From: Lysobacter sp. KIS68-7
GTDB lineage: Bacteria; Pseudomonadota; Gammaproteobacteria; Xanthomonadales; Xanthomonadaceae
Assembly (NCBI RefSeq): GCF_021284745.1
Contig: NZ_CP089925.1
Coordinates: 1,797,001 to 1,861,000 of the forward strand
Direction of reading: 5' to 3'
Length of the DNA stretch: 64,000 nucleotides
The notes under the pieces were generated by a model, which saw only the letters and a program-made list of their open reading frames with translations, did no database searches and had not been told where the DNA came from. The position numbers and the translations under genes are program-made. Every line of letters starts with the position of its first letter. Positions within the stretch are counted from its first letter, which is position 1. Positions 1 to 8,956 of the stretch are shown piece by piece.

Positions 1-328
1 CGTCCAGCCCGAGCGCGTCGAGGCGTTCGTGCAGGCGCGTCAAAGGCAGTTCGTAGATGCGCTCAAGCCCGGCGCGCGAATGCGCCGAACGGTCGTCGAG
101 CGCATCGAGGGCGTCCTGCAAGCCGTCCTCGCGCCCGAGCGCATGCACCAGCGGCATCAGGCCTTCGGGGACTTCGGCGGCGAGATAGCGGCCGTCGCGC
201 TTGCGGCGCAGGACACGCGTCGCGCGCGAGAGGACGCGCGCGTCATGGTTGCTGCGCGCGCGCAACAGACCGCCGGGCCAGACTTCGATGTCGGGCGTAT
301 TGACGAGGATCCTGGGCACGGCGCGCAT
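1..328 (-). CDS. Hypothetical protein, C-terminus beyond window
   Basis: An open minus-strand frame starts at an ATG at 328 and runs off the left edge, giving 109 codons without a stop. It is basic and arginine-rich and begins MRAVPRILVNTPDIEVW. I do not recognise the family. It follows the small membrane-protein gene by 15 nt on the same strand, with a GAGG about 11 nt before the ATG, so it is probably the last visible member of the operon starting at 1772. Codon use matches the rest of the window. Confidence 0.6.
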   Translation of the reverse strand, partial: MRAVPRILVNTPDIEVWPGGLLRARSNHDARVLSRATRVLRRKRDGRYLAAEVPEGLMPLVHALGREDGLQDALDALDDRSAHSRAGLERIYELPLTRLHERLDALGLD

Positions 329-343
329 GCGCGCCAATGTACC

Positions 344-538
344 TCAGCGCGTGCGCCAGCCCCAGACCGCCAACGCGCCCAGGACGAGCGCCGCGACCCA
401 CGAAGCGGCGGTCGGCACCTGCAACTGGCCGATCGCCACGGGCAGGCCTGCGAAGGCGCGGTAGGCCTGGAGCAGCGCGATGACGCTGAAGATCGTCGCC
501 GACACGGTGATGTACCCACGAGATGGAGCAGTGGCCAT
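344..538 (-). CDS. Small two-helix membrane protein
   Basis: A 64-aa protein with two hydrophobic stretches (about residues 10-28 and 43-60) and a short charged C-terminus, so probably an inner-membrane hairpin protein. A purine-rich GGGAGG lies just upstream of the ATG at 538. It sits 13 nt downstream of the DUF4177 gene and 15 nt upstream of the edge gene, all on the minus strand, which fits one operon. No family is recognised and function is unknown. Confidence 0.65.
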   Translation of the reverse strand: MATAPSRGYITVSATIFSVIALLQAYRAFAGLPVAIGQLQVPTAASWVAALVLGALAVWGWRTR

Positions 539-551
539 GGCACGTCCTCCC

Positions 552-728
552 TTACATCGGTTTCTTGAGGTAGAGCTGCACGGGGCGGAGCGGGTGCGTC
601 ATGACGACGCTCACCAGTTCCCACCCCTGCAGGCCGAGCTGCGTCAGCTTTTCCTGCACCACGTCGCGGCTGACGCCCATGAAGCCCTTCAACTCCACGA
701 CCTGGTAACTCCAGCGATCATTCACCAT
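552..728 (-). CDS. DUF4177 family small protein
   Basis: A 58-aa protein, too short for most ORF callers. It shows the DUF4177 pattern: N-terminal WSYQVVELKG, central QEKLTQLGLQGWELVSV and a C-terminal YLKKP. The family is small, cytosolic and of unknown function. The start at 728 overlaps the end of the upstream ribbon-helix-helix gene by 11 nt, which suggests translational coupling. The call rests on the spacing of conserved W, G, E and L residues. Confidence 0.75.
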   Translation of the reverse strand: MVNDRWSYQVVELKGFMGVSRDVVQEKLTQLGLQGWELVSVVMTHPLRPVQLYLKKPM

Positions 729-909
729 CGTCGTTCTCCGTCGGAGGCGCGGCAGGGCCGGGGGGGAGCCGGCCTGCCTTGCGCAATGCGTCGCGCAACA
801 CGTACTCGATCTGCGCGTTGAGCGATCGCAGTTCGTCGTCGGCCCATCGCTGCGCAGCGCCGAGCACGTCGGCGTTGATGCGCAGCGGATAGGCTTTCTT
901 CTCAGCCAT
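718..909 (-). CDS. Arc-like ribbon-helix-helix protein
   Basis: A 63-aa basic protein beginning MAEKKAYPLRINADVLGAAQ, followed by a helical segment (RSLNAQIEYVLRDALRK) typical of Arc/MetJ ribbon-helix-helix folds: a short strand, then two helices carrying the Asn-Ala-Gln-Ile-Glu feature. Its ATG overlaps the TGA of the SPFH gene by one base, so it is translationally coupled. It may be a small DNA-binding regulator of this operon, but no operator was identified. Confidence 0.7.
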   Translation of the reverse strand: MAEKKAYPLRINADVLGAAQRWADDELRSLNAQIEYVLRDALRKAGRLPPGPAAPPTENDDGE

Positions 910-1772
910 CAGTACAGCGTGCCCGCGTTGACGATCGGCTGCGTCGCGCGTTCACCGCACAACACCACCAGCAGGTTGCTGACCATCTGCGCCTTGCGCT
1001 CTTCGTCGAGATGGACGACGCCATTCTTCTGCAGTTCCGCGAGGGCCATTTCGACCATGCCCACGGCGCCGGCGACGATGCGCGTGCGCGCCGCGATGAT
1101 CGCGTTCGCCTGCTGGCGTTGCAGCATCGCCTGCGCAATTTCGGGCGCGTAGGCCAGGTGGCTGATGCGCGCATCGAGCACCTGCACGCCGGCATCGGCC
1201 AGGCGTTCGGACAGTTCCTGCGCCAGGTGCGCGCTGATTTCGGCGGCGTGGCTGCGCAGCGAGAGCTGGCCTTCCTCGTGCTGATCGTAGGGATAGCTGG
1301 TGGCCATCGCACGCAGCGCGGATTCGGACTGGATCTGGACGAAGCTTTCGTAGTCGTCGACGTTGAACACGGCTTCGGCCGAATCCACGACCTGCCACAC
1401 GATCACCGCGGCAATCTCGATCGGGCTGCCGTCGAGCTCGTTGACCTTGAGCTTGCCGCTTTCGAAGTTGCGCACGCGCTGGCTGACCTTGCGCTTCGTA
1501 TAGAAGGGGTTGTTCCAGCGCAGGCCGTTTTCCTTGACCGTGCCCACGTACTTGCCGAACAGGCTCACCACCGCGGCCTGGTTGGGCTCGACCATGTACA
1601 GGCCGAAGCTGCAGAAGACGGAGAGCAGGGCGACCAGCAGGCCTGCGACGATCCACGCCGGGGCGCCAGCCCGGACGCCGTTGAACATCAGGTACGCGCC
1701 GAACAGCACCGCCACGATGAAGGCAAGCAGCATCGGGATGCCGGCGGCGGAGCGGAGGGGGTTCTCTTTCAT
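909..1772 (-). CDS. SPFH/Band 7 (slipin-like) membrane protein
   Basis: A 287-aa protein with two N-terminal transmembrane segments (about residues 10-30 and 36-58), then an SPFH domain (about 60-220: YMVEPNQAAVVSLFGKYVGT, later EIAAVIVWQVVDSAEAVF) and a helical, Ala/Gln-rich C-terminal part. SPFH proteins form oligomers on the membrane and scaffold proteases or lipid microdomains. The start at 1772 is preferred over an upstream in-frame ATG at 1814 because a GAGG lies correctly before it. It is the first gene of a coupled run with the Arc-like and DUF4177 genes. Confidence 0.88.
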   Translation of the reverse strand: MKENPLRSAAGIPMLLAFIVAVLFGAYLMFNGVRAGAPAWIVAGLLVALLSVFCSFGLYMVEPNQAAVVSLFGKYVGTVKENGLRWNNPFYTKRKVSQRVRNFESGKLKVNELDGSPIEIAAVIVWQVVDSAEAVFNVDDYESFVQIQSESALRAMATSYPYDQHEEGQLSLRSHAAEISAHLAQELSERLADAGVQVLDARISHLAYAPEIAQAMLQRQQANAIIAARTRIVAGAVGMVEMALAELQKNGVVHLDEERKAQMVSNLLVVLCGERATQPIVNAGTLY

Positions 1773-1868
1773 CGAAGGCCTCGTTGGGCGCCCCGGAAAG
1801 TAGGGCGCCTGCATGTGATATCACTCTGATATCAACTGCGCAACGGACAGGCGACGGACGGCGGTGCG

Positions 1869-2771
1869 TCAGGGCCCCGCGGGGAGGTAGACGAGAGGCG
1901 CCGGGCTGAACTCGCCGGTCGCCAGCAGGGCTTTGCCATCGGGCAGCCAGGCGATGGCTTCGGCCTGGTTGAGCCAGGGCAGGGGCGTCGTCGTGCGCGG
2001 CGGGCGGGTGACGGCGGTCTTCCACGCTTCGCCGGGTTTGCGCGGGTAGAGCAGCAGCCGGTCGTAGGTCAGGACCGCCAGGGTCATGCCGTCGGGCGAG
2101 AGATCCGCCGAGGTCACCTGTCGGCCGAGCGCGCGGCCGCGCGCATCGGCGGCGCCACCGGTCTGGTTCCCGGCATCGGCAGGCGGCGCGAGCAAGGCCA
2201 CGCGCGTGGCGGTCTGCAGCCCCGGCCCCGGATGCAGCGGCAGCGAAAACAATTCGGACGGATTGCGCTTCTTCGAGATCAGCAGGATTTCGCCGGTCGC
2301 CACATCGACGGTCACCGCCTCGCAATCGCGCGGGCCGTCGGGCCAGCGAAAGGCGATGGAATACGCGGGCGACACCTGTCCGCCGTCGACGAGGTCGGGC
2401 TCGGGCACCACGTGCAGGAGCAGCGTGCGTCGCAAGCCGCCGTTGTCGCCCGTGTCCGGGACGAGCAACCAATGCTTGCCCTGCTCGGTGAACGACGCGA
2501 GGTCTTCCCAATCGGTGTTGTGCACGCCCGCCACGCGTACCGTGGCCAGCCGGCTGCCGCGCCGCGAGATCGCATGCAGCAAGGCATCGTTGCCGCCGTC
2601 CTGGATCAGCCAGAACGTGTCGGTGAACCGGCCCGACGCCGCGATGCCGCTGATCTCGTCGAGCTTGCCGTCGAGCACCACGCCCGACAGGCGCGGCTGC
2701 GGCGGGCCCGACTCACCGCACGCGGCGAGCAATGCCAGGAGCAAGGCGGCGAAGGAGAGGGCACGCAACAT
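1869..2771 (-). CDS. Lipoprotein with esterase/phytase-like beta-propeller
   Basis: A 300-aa protein with a lipoprotein signal (LLALLAAC, lipid Cys about residue 18). The mature part has propeller-like repeats: [28 protein letters not shown], a VPDTGDNGG loop and a DCEAVTVD strand, as in the esterase-like-activity-of-phytase family. It is probably attached to a membrane facing the periplasm. Substrate is unknown. It stands alone, divergent from purT, leaving a 57-nt gap that must hold both promoters. Confidence 0.75.
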   Translation of the reverse strand: MLRALSFAALLLALLAACGESGPPQPRLSGVVLDGKLDEISGIAASGRFTDTFWLIQDGGNDALLHAISRRGSRLATVRVAGVHNTDWEDLASFTEQGKHWLLVPDTGDNGGLRRTLLLHVVPEPDLVDGGQVSPAYSIAFRWPDGPRDCEAVTVDVATGEILLISKKRNPSELFSLPLHPGPGLQTATRVALLAPPADAGNQTGGAADARGRALGRQVTSADLSPDGMTLAVLTYDRLLLYPRKPGEAWKTAVTRPPRTTTPLPWLNQAEAIAWLPDGKALLATGEFSPAPLVYLPAGP

Positions 2772-2828
2772 GCTCGGCAGGATGACATGGGCCGCGCGGG
2801 TACACTACGCGCCCTGCGCAGACTCCCC

Positions 2829-4043
2829 ATGCCCGCCATGACGACGCTCGGCACTCCGCTGTCCCCCTACGCCACGCGCGTGCTCCTGCTCGGCTCGGGC
2901 GAACTGGGCAAGGAAGTGGCCCTGGAGTTGCAGCGCTTCGGCGTGGAAGTGATCGCCTGCGACCGCTACGCGCATGCGCCGGCGATGCAGGTCGCGCATC
3001 GCCGTCACGTGATCGACATGCTCGACGGCGCTGCGATCCGCGCGGTGATCGAGAAGGAACGTCCGCACATCGTGGTGCCGGAGATCGAAGCGATCCACAC
3101 GCCCACGCTGATCGAGATCGAGAACGAAGCGAAGGCCGGCGCACACGACGGCCTTCGCGTGATCCCGACCGCACGCGCCGCGCGCCTGACGATGGATCGC
3201 GAAGGCATCCGCCGACTCGCCGCGGAAACGCTCGGCCTGCCGACGTCCCCGTATCGCTTCGTCGATACCTTCGAGGAATATCGCGCGGCCATCGACGCGG
3301 TTGGTTTGCCGTGCGTCGTGAAGCCGGTGATGTCTTCGTCCGGCCACGGCCAGAGCACGGTGAAAACCGACGATGACATCCAGAAAGCGTGGGACTACGC
3401 GCAGACCGGCGGCCGCGCCGGCGCGGGCCGCGCCATCGTCGAAGGCTTCATCGACTTCGAATACGAAATCACGTTGCTCACCGTGCGCCACGCAGGCGGC
3501 ACGGCGTTCTGCGATCCCATCGGCCACCTGCAGCGCGACGGCGACTATCGCGAAAGCTGGCAGCCGCAGGCGATGTCGGCCGAAGCGCTGCGTCGCTCGC
3601 AGGACATCGCGAAGGCCGTGACCGACGACCTCGGCGGTTGGGGCGTGTTCGGCGTGGAGCTGTTCGTGCGCGGCGACCAGGTGTGGTTCTCCGAAGTCTC
3701 GCCGCGTCCGCACGACACGGGCCTGGTCACGCTCACCTCGCAGGACCTGAGCGAATTCGCGCTGCACGCACGCGCCATCCTCGGCCTGCCGATCCCCGCG
3801 ATCCGCCAGCTCGGCCCGACGGCGTCGTGCGCCATGCTCGCGCACGGCAACGGCGTGCCGGTCTTCGACAACGTCGAAGGCGCGCTGCGCGACCCCGACA
3901 CCGCGCTGCGCCTGTTCGGCAAACCGCGCGTGGCCGGGCACCGCCGCGTGGGCGTCACGCTCGCGCGCGGCAAGGACATCGACGACGCCCGCGCCCGTGC
4001 GCGCGATGCCGCCGCCGCCATCACGATCCGTCTGGAAGAATGA
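2829..4043 (+). CDS. purT: Formate-dependent phosphoribosylglycinamide formyltransferase (GAR transformylase 2)
   Basis: A 404-aa ATP-grasp enzyme of the usual PurT length. It converts GAR, formate and ATP to formyl-GAR in purine synthesis. Visible motifs are the N-terminal nucleotide/GAR-binding [20 protein letters not shown], the ATP-grasp loop [10 protein letters not shown] (about residues 163-172) and the metal-binding [10 protein letters not shown] (about 288-297). The frame is open much further upstream, but homology starts here; a second ATG three codons later is also possible. The next gene starts 4 nt after the stop. Confidence 0.96.
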   Translation: MPAMTTLGTPLSPYATRVLLLGSGELGKEVALELQRFGVEVIACDRYAHAPAMQVAHRRHVIDMLDGAAIRAVIEKERPHIVVPEIEAIHTPTLIEIENEAKAGAHDGLRVIPTARAARLTMDREGIRRLAAETLGLPTSPYRFVDTFEEYRAAIDAVGLPCVVKPVMSSSGHGQSTVKTDDDIQKAWDYAQTGGRAGAGRAIVEGFIDFEYEITLLTVRHAGGTAFCDPIGHLQRDGDYRESWQPQAMSAEALRRSQDIAKAVTDDLGGWGVFGVELFVRGDQVWFSEVSPRPHDTGLVTLTSQDLSEFALHARAILGLPIPAIRQLGPTASCAMLAHGNGVPVFDNVEGALRDPDTALRLFGKPRVAGHRRVGVTLARGKDIDDARARARDAAAAITIRLEE

Positions 4044-4047
4044 GCCG

Positions 4048-4464
4048 ATGAACGAATCCGAAGGCTACGTTGTCTTCTTCTTCCCCCAGGCGCTCGAAGC
4101 GCTGGGCGAAGCGATCAAGCCCTACCTGCGCGAAGGCCCGGGCGGCGAACACGTGCTCTGCCACGAGATCGACACCGGCGGCGCGCTGCTCGAAATGACC
4201 ATCATGGCGACCACGAACGACGGACGTTCGGTGTCGCTCGAACTGATGGTGCCGCAGTCGATGGTGAAGATGGTCGTGTCCGCGCGCAGCGATGCGTCGT
4301 TCGGCTTCTCGCCGCGCGTCGCGCCCGCGTTGATGTCCTCGCTGCCGCCGGTGGCGGGCAACGCACCTGCGCCCGATGCGCCGCCGCAAGCGATTCCGAA
4401 GACGGACGAAGCGCCCGCGCAGTTCACCCTCCAGGATCAGTCGAAGCTGCCGCCGGAAGGCTAG
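4048..4464 (+). CDS. Conserved-looking hypothetical protein
   Basis: A 138-aa protein starting [20 protein letters not shown], with a compact acidic alpha/beta-like N-terminal part (about 1-85) and a Pro/Ala-rich, probably disordered tail. There is no signal peptide or membrane segment. It starts 4 nt after purT and is probably cotranscribed. Its stop overlaps the convergent bpt stop by 4 nt. I do not recognise the family. Confidence 0.7.
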   Translation: MNESEGYVVFFFPQALEALGEAIKPYLREGPGGEHVLCHEIDTGGALLEMTIMATTNDGRSVSLELMVPQSMVKMVVSARSDASFGFSPRVAPALMSSLPPVAGNAPAPDAPPQAIPKTDEAPAQFTLQDQSKLPPEG

Positions 4465-5219
4465 ACGACCGCCATCGTCACGAAGTCCATCGGCAACCAG
4501 CGTCGGCCGTCGAAGGCTTCCAGCGGACGGAAGCGCCGCTTGTAATCCATCTTGCCGTGGCCTTCGATCCAGTAGCCCAGGTACAGGTGCGCGCGCTCGT
4601 CGCGCCGCGCCCATTCGATCTGCCGCAACAGCGCGAGCGTGCCGAGGCTGCGCTCGGCCAGGTCCGGATCGAAGAAGGTATACACCGCCGACAGCGCGTT
4701 CTCGACCACGTCGGTGATCGCCACCGCGAGCAAGCGGTTGTGGCCCGCCTCGTCGCGCTCGCGCAATTCCATGAAGCGCCCGTGCGACCAACTGCCGATC
4801 AGGAACTGATCGAATTCCACGCCGCCGTGTTCGTCCATGCCGCCGCCGCGATGGCGCGCGCGCAGGTAACGTTGGTACAGCGCGAGCTGCTCCTCGGTGC
4901 GTTCTGCCGGCACGATGCGTGACTCGACATGCGCGTTGCGCGCCAGGCAACGGCGCTGGCTGCGGTCCGGCTTGAAGCGCCCGACGGGAATGCGCACCGC
5001 GACGCACGCGCGGCATCCCTGGCAATGCGGGCGATACACGATGTCGCCGCTGCGGCGGAAGCCCCAGCCGAGTGCGAGCGGATACAGATCGGGCATGCGC
5101 GGATCGCGCGGGTCGAGCACCAGGTCGCGGGCGACGCGGGTGGGCCAGTAACCACAAGCGTGGTCACCCGTGTGGAACACGCGGAGCTCGTCCTGCTCCG
5201 GGGAGTTGTTGGCGCCCAT
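4461..5219 (-). CDS. bpt: Aspartate/glutamate leucyltransferase (L/F-type N-end rule transferase)
   Basis: A 252-aa protein of the bacterial Ate1-like Bpt family, which transfers leucine to N-terminal Asp/Glu and so marks proteins for ClpS/ClpAP degradation. It has the N-terminal HACGYWP motif, the cysteine cluster [12 protein letters not shown] (about residues 64-75) and the C-terminal [20 protein letters not shown] signature of the ATE fold. Length is normal. It converges on the gene downstream of purT and has its own promoter region before 5219. Confidence 0.95.
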   Translation of the reverse strand: MGANNSPEQDELRVFHTGDHACGYWPTRVARDLVLDPRDPRMPDLYPLALGWGFRRSGDIVYRPHCQGCRACVAVRIPVGRFKPDRSQRRCLARNAHVESRIVPAERTEEQLALYQRYLRARHRGGGMDEHGGVEFDQFLIGSWSHGRFMELRERDEAGHNRLLAVAITDVVENALSAVYTFFDPDLAERSLGTLALLRQIEWARRDERAHLYLGYWIEGHGKMDYKRRFRPLEAFDGRRWLPMDFVTMAVV

Positions 5220-5255
5220 GGAGCGAGCATAGCGCCAAGCGATGCGAAGGCTAGG

Positions 5256-6398
5256 TCAGAACGCGATCCGACCCGACATCACCAAGCCGGCGACCAGGCC
5301 GCCGATCCCGCCCAGCGCGCCGACGATCATCCCGATGCGACACATCAGGCGCTCGCGACGACGGCGGCGGGCGGCGCCTTCGGGGTCCAGGCGCGCTTCC
5401 ATCGCGTGCCGGCGGGCCATGGCGCGCGGCTGGACCACGGCTGATTGCCAGAACACGACGGCCATGAACGCGCAGGTGGCGAGCGTGGGCACCAGCCAGC
5501 CGTGCGTGGACGCCGCCGTCCACAGCATGGAAGCGAGGAAGCCGATGATGGCCACCACGTTCACGATGGCCGAACGGATCAGCGCCCGACGTTCTTCCGC
5601 ATCCATCGCCTCGCGCAGCTGTTTGCGCAGGCCCCACCAGATGCTCCCGAACGCGGCGACGAACGCGAACCCGATGCTGCCGGCCGCGCCGAGCAGGATC
5701 TGCCCGATCGTCTTCGCGCCGACCGCGCCCGCGCCGAGCATCGTGGCGGCGGCAGCAGGCGGACTCGCGACAACGAGCGCGCTGGTCACCACGGTCGCGA
5801 ACGCCGAGGCCGGTGCCGAACTCTTCGCGAAATCCGCGAAGCGCGTGAGCAGGTCATCGCGCACTGCCTGGCGTGCGCGCGACAAGCGCTTGCGCACGGC
5901 CGCGTCCGACAAGCCCAACAGCAGCGCGACCTGTTTCGAACTCTGGCCTTCGCGGTAGTAGAGCAGCAGCGTTTCGCGGCTTTCCTCCGGCAGTGCGGAG
6001 ATCACGTCCGCCGCGGCGGTCTGTTGTTCGGCATCGATCAGCGCATGCAAGGGCGAGGGCGCAGGATCGGCGGCCGCGGCGATCGCGGCTTCCATGTCGT
6101 CGGCCGGATACGGCGAACGCATCTTCGCGCGCTGATGGTCGCGCGCGAGGTTGCGCGTGATCTGCCGCAGCCAGGGCAGGAAGCTGTCGGGATTCTGCAG
6201 GCGGCGCAGGTGTTGCCATGCGCTGATGAAGGCGTCCTGCGCGATGTCCTCGCTGCTCGGCACATCGCGGACGATGGCCAGCGCGATCGCGGTGACGGTG
6301 TTCTGGCAGGCGGCGACGATGCGCCCGTAGGCGGCGTGGTCGCCTGTGCGGGCGGCCGGGAGGTCGCGGCGGATCAGCAGGTCGATGGTGGTGTCCAT
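5256..6398 (-). CDS. ECF sigma factor with C-terminal membrane domain
   Basis: A 380-aa protein. Residues about 20-95 are a sigma-70 region 2 (EDIAQDAFISAWQHL, then WLRQITRNLARDH) and about 125-185 a region 4 helix-turn-helix (SSKQVALLLGLSDAAVRKRL). An extra ~190 residues hold at least four hydrophobic segments (about 200-235, 265-290, 295-315, 350-372). A fused membrane domain could tether or inhibit the sigma part in place of a separate anti-sigma factor; that role is inference. Start at 6398 was chosen because the upstream frame is Arg/His/Pro-rich and unlike a protein. Confidence 0.88.
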   Translation of the reverse strand: MDTTIDLLIRRDLPAARTGDHAAYGRIVAACQNTVTAIALAIVRDVPSSEDIAQDAFISAWQHLRRLQNPDSFLPWLRQITRNLARDHQRAKMRSPYPADDMEAAIAAAADPAPSPLHALIDAEQQTAAADVISALPEESRETLLLYYREGQSSKQVALLLGLSDAAVRKRLSRARQAVRDDLLTRFADFAKSSAPASAFATVVTSALVVASPPAAAATMLGAGAVGAKTIGQILLGAAGSIGFAFVAAFGSIWWGLRKQLREAMDAEERRALIRSAIVNVVAIIGFLASMLWTAASTHGWLVPTLATCAFMAVVFWQSAVVQPRAMARRHAMEARLDPEGAARRRRRERLMCRIGMIVGALGGIGGLVAGLVMSGRIAF

Positions 6399-6433
6399 GC
6401 TGACTCTGACGCCGCCGCGGGAAGGATGTGACC

Positions 6434-7300
6434 TTACTCGACCGACAGGACCCGGACCACGTGCCAGTCGGCCTCGATGCGACGGACGAGCAGGGTGCGG
6501 ACCTGGGTGCTGGGGCGGCCGTCGGTGCCGGTGCTGGTGACCGCCAGTTCCACCGTGCCAGTGCCCGAACCGTCGGTGCGCCAATTCTTGACGTCGAGCC
6601 CCAGGGCGTCGGCGGTCAGGTTGCCGGTGCAAGCCAGGCGCACGTTGGCCGGGTGCTTCCATTGCGCGATCACTGCATCGCTCGCCGGCGTGCCGTCGAT
6701 TTGCAGGCAGACGACCTTCGCGTCGTGCACGTCCAGCTCGGTCGTGGCGAGCGTGGTTGCGAGCACGGGCGGGGTTTCGACGGCGTAGGCGCCGGGGACG
6801 GGTTCAGCGGGTACCTGCGTCGAAGCGGCGGCGGGCGCCTGTGGCTTGCTCGCGGCGTGCACTGCAGGCTTCGCGACATGCGCCACTTCACCGGTCGAGG
6901 TCTTGCGCGATGCACTCCACGCCAATGCGACGGCCACGACAATCGCGATCAACAACGCGATCTTGTAGCGGAACGCGCGCTTCTGCGGCGGCGGTGCCGC
7001 ACTCGGCTCGGGCAGGCCCGCGTGCATCGACGGCGAAAGGAAACTGTCGCTGCCGCTCGCGCGCGTGGTCCCGAGCAAGCCCGCTTCGCGCAGCAACTGG
7101 CGCGCGCGCGGCTGGTCTTCGGACTTGATCACCCAGACCGCGGGCACGGGGCCTTCGTCGTCGCGATACGTGCGCCGCCCGCCCCAGCCGCCCTTGTAGG
7201 AACGCGGGTGCGTGATGCGGACTTCGATGCCGTGCTCTTCGAGGAACTTCGCGATGCCTTCGACGTTCTCGAGGCGCGGGCTTGCAAACACCTGCCGCAT
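6434..7300 (-). CDS. DUF2007-like protein with transmembrane anchor
   Basis: A 288-aa protein. The N-terminal ~80 residues (MRQVFASPRLENVEGIAKFL, then PAVWVIKSEDQPRARQLLRE) resemble the DUF2007 signal-transducing domain, and xanthomonad homologues are often labelled pathogenicity-like. A single membrane segment follows (about 110-130), then an Ala/Pro linker and a C-terminal domain of about 110 residues, probably periplasmic and ending in a strand-rich LLVRRIEADWHVVRVLSVE. It starts 1 nt after the tesB stop on the same strand, so the two are probably cotranscribed. Function is unknown. Confidence 0.75.
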   Translation of the reverse strand: MRQVFASPRLENVEGIAKFLEEHGIEVRITHPRSYKGGWGGRRTYRDDEGPVPAVWVIKSEDQPRARQLLREAGLLGTTRASGSDSFLSPSMHAGLPEPSAAPPPQKRAFRYKIALLIAIVVAVALAWSASRKTSTGEVAHVAKPAVHAASKPQAPAAASTQVPAEPVPGAYAVETPPVLATTLATTELDVHDAKVVCLQIDGTPASDAVIAQWKHPANVRLACTGNLTADALGLDVKNWRTDGSGTGTVELAVTSTGTDGRPSTQVRTLLVRRIEADWHVVRVLSVE

Positions 7301-7301
7301 G

Positions 7302-8177
7302 TCAGCCCTTCTCCGCGACGCGGATCACGCCTTCCTGCGCGGTGCTCGCGACGAGCTTGCCGTGGCGGTCGAACACCAGGCCGCGCGCGAGACCGCGTCC
7401 GCCCTGCGCCGTCGGGCTGTCGATGGAATACAGCAACCACTCGTCCGCGCGGAACGGGCGATGGAACCACAACGCATGATCGAGCGAGGCCATGATCACG
7501 TTCGGCTGGTAGTAGCTGATGCCGTGCGGGAACGTGGCGGTGCCGAGCAGGTGGAAGTCGGAGGCGTAGGCGAGCAGGGCGCGATGCAACTCGGGCGCAT
7601 CGCCGACGCGTTCGGAGAGCCGGAACCACACGTGCTGGTAAGGCGGGCGCTTCGGCGGATTCAACTCGTCGCGCGGATACACGTGGCGGAATTCGAACGG
7701 CCCCTGGCGCGAGAGCCAGCGCTGCACTTTCGAGGGCAGGCGCGCGAGCGTTTCGGGCGGGAGGTCGGGGGTAGGCGCGATGTCCTCGGGCTTGGGGACT
7801 TCGGGCATCGAGAGTTGGTGTTCGCCGCCGGTTTCTTCGCGTTGGAAGGAGGCGGCGAGGAAGAAGATCGGTTGGCCGTGCTGGATGGCGGTGACGCGGC
7901 GGACGGAGAAGCTGCCGCCGTCGCGGGTGCGGTCGACCATGTAGACGATGGGGGCTTCGATGTCGCCTGCGCGCAGGAAGTAGGCGTGCAGGGAGTGGGC
8001 GCTGCGGGCGTCTTCCACGGAGTCCATGGTGGCTTGGGCGGCGGAGAGGGCTTGGCCCAGAACCTGGCCGCCGAAGACGTATTTGGTGCCGATGTCGCGG
8101 GATTGGCCGCGGAAGAGGTTGTCTTCGAGGCGTTCCAGCGAGAGGAGTTCGATCAGTTCGGAGACGGGGGCGGTCAT
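7302..8177 (-). CDS. tesB: Acyl-CoA thioesterase II
   Basis: A 291-aa double-hotdog thioesterase that hydrolyses medium and long acyl-CoAs. Landmarks are the N-terminal FRGQSRDIGTKYVFGGQVLG, GGSFSVRRVTAIQHGQPIFF in the first hotdog and a C-terminal SLDHALWFHRPFRADEWLLY. Length matches E. coli TesB. An in-frame extension to 8276 exists, but the homologous N-terminus starts at this ATG. Confidence 0.95.
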   Translation of the reverse strand: MTAPVSELIELLSLERLEDNLFRGQSRDIGTKYVFGGQVLGQALSAAQATMDSVEDARSAHSLHAYFLRAGDIEAPIVYMVDRTRDGGSFSVRRVTAIQHGQPIFFLAASFQREETGGEHQLSMPEVPKPEDIAPTPDLPPETLARLPSKVQRWLSRQGPFEFRHVYPRDELNPPKRPPYQHVWFRLSERVGDAPELHRALLAYASDFHLLGTATFPHGISYYQPNVIMASLDHALWFHRPFRADEWLLYSIDSPTAQGGRGLARGLVFDRHGKLVASTAQEGVIRVAEKG

Positions 8178-8224
8178 TCGCGCAGTATAGCGAGCGCGGT
8201 TTAGAGCCTCGGCTCCGGAGGGAC

Positions 8225-8351
8225 GGACCGCCACGCCCTCGGTTATCGCGCCTGTCGGAGCGCCTCCAAGCCGCATCCTGCAACCGGAGCTCCGCCCGGG
8301 TGGCCATCCATGGCCGCCCTGCAGTCGCGATAACCGAGTGCGTGTCGGTCC
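8225..8351. repeat. Composite inverted repeat with CCATCCATGG core (copy 1)
   Basis: Two 26-nt arms (8225-8250 and 8326-8351) pair with only two mismatches. Each contains the CTCGGTTATCGCG block. Between them, next to the right arm, lies a second palindrome at 8298-8319 centred on GGCCATCCATGGCC. A second element of the same build lies at 40705-40803 with different arm sequences. It occupies the gap between tesB and the XAC0095-like gene. The RNA could fold into a long bipartite hairpin. Confidence 0.75.
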
Positions 8352-8378
8352 TTCACCGCGATTTGGAAGCGCAGGGCG

Positions 8379-8702
8379 CTATTCGATGTAGCCGCGGAGT
8401 TCTGCGTTTTGTTCGCGCAGTGCGGCGATGCGGCGGTGCGCTTCTTCGAGGTCTTCGGTGTGGTCTTCGGACCAATAGGTGGTCTGGAGGATCTTGCCGA
8501 CGTCGCTCCAAAGCTGCGTCATGAACCAGGACAAGGCGTAGGGGCGGAGGATGAAGTCGTGTTCGCTGGCAACAGTGCCAGGCTCGACGAGGCGCGACAT
8601 CATGCGCAGGTGTTCGTGCAACTTGATCAGGGCGAGGTGGGCTTCCTCCGGGATGCAGAAGACGGTCGGTTCGCGGTGACGCAGGGTGGGCGCGGGTTGC
8701 AT
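8379..8702 (-). CDS. XAC0095-like small protein
   Basis: A 107-aa protein from the ATG at 8702. The core VFCIPEEAHLALIKLHEHLR, followed by a central RPYALSWFMTQLWSDVGKIL and an EEAHRRIAALREQ helix, resembles the small XAC0095 family of xanthomonads, whose function is unknown. The C-terminus could form a short coiled coil. A longer frame to 8807 exists, but its added residues look non-coding. It borders the left end of the accessory region. Confidence 0.65.
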   Translation of the reverse strand: MQPAPTLRHREPTVFCIPEEAHLALIKLHEHLRMMSRLVEPGTVASEHDFILRPYALSWFMTQLWSDVGKILQTTYWSEDHTEDLEEAHRRIAALREQNAELRGYIE

Positions 8703-8956
8703 TGGGACCTCCAACGATTCGTGGGGGCGCTTGCGCCGCACGAACGGCGCAAGGAGTCGGGAGGCTGATATCCGCATTAGGACGGAATGACGTATTCCCT
8801 CTTTCAAGGTCTTTTATTGGCCATCCTCCCGACGCAGGAAGCGCGCCGGCACTCCGACGTTGAGCGCGTCGGTCTAATGCGAGATATCAGTCTCGATGCT
8901 GATCGTGAATTGCCCTTGCGTGCACGCCTATTGGACAGCGGCGCAACTTCAGGCGG

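Noticed and set aside
552..909. Toxin-antitoxin pair (Arc-like antitoxin plus small partner)
   Set aside because: The partner is a DUF4177 protein with no toxin features and the pair is embedded in an SPFH operon.
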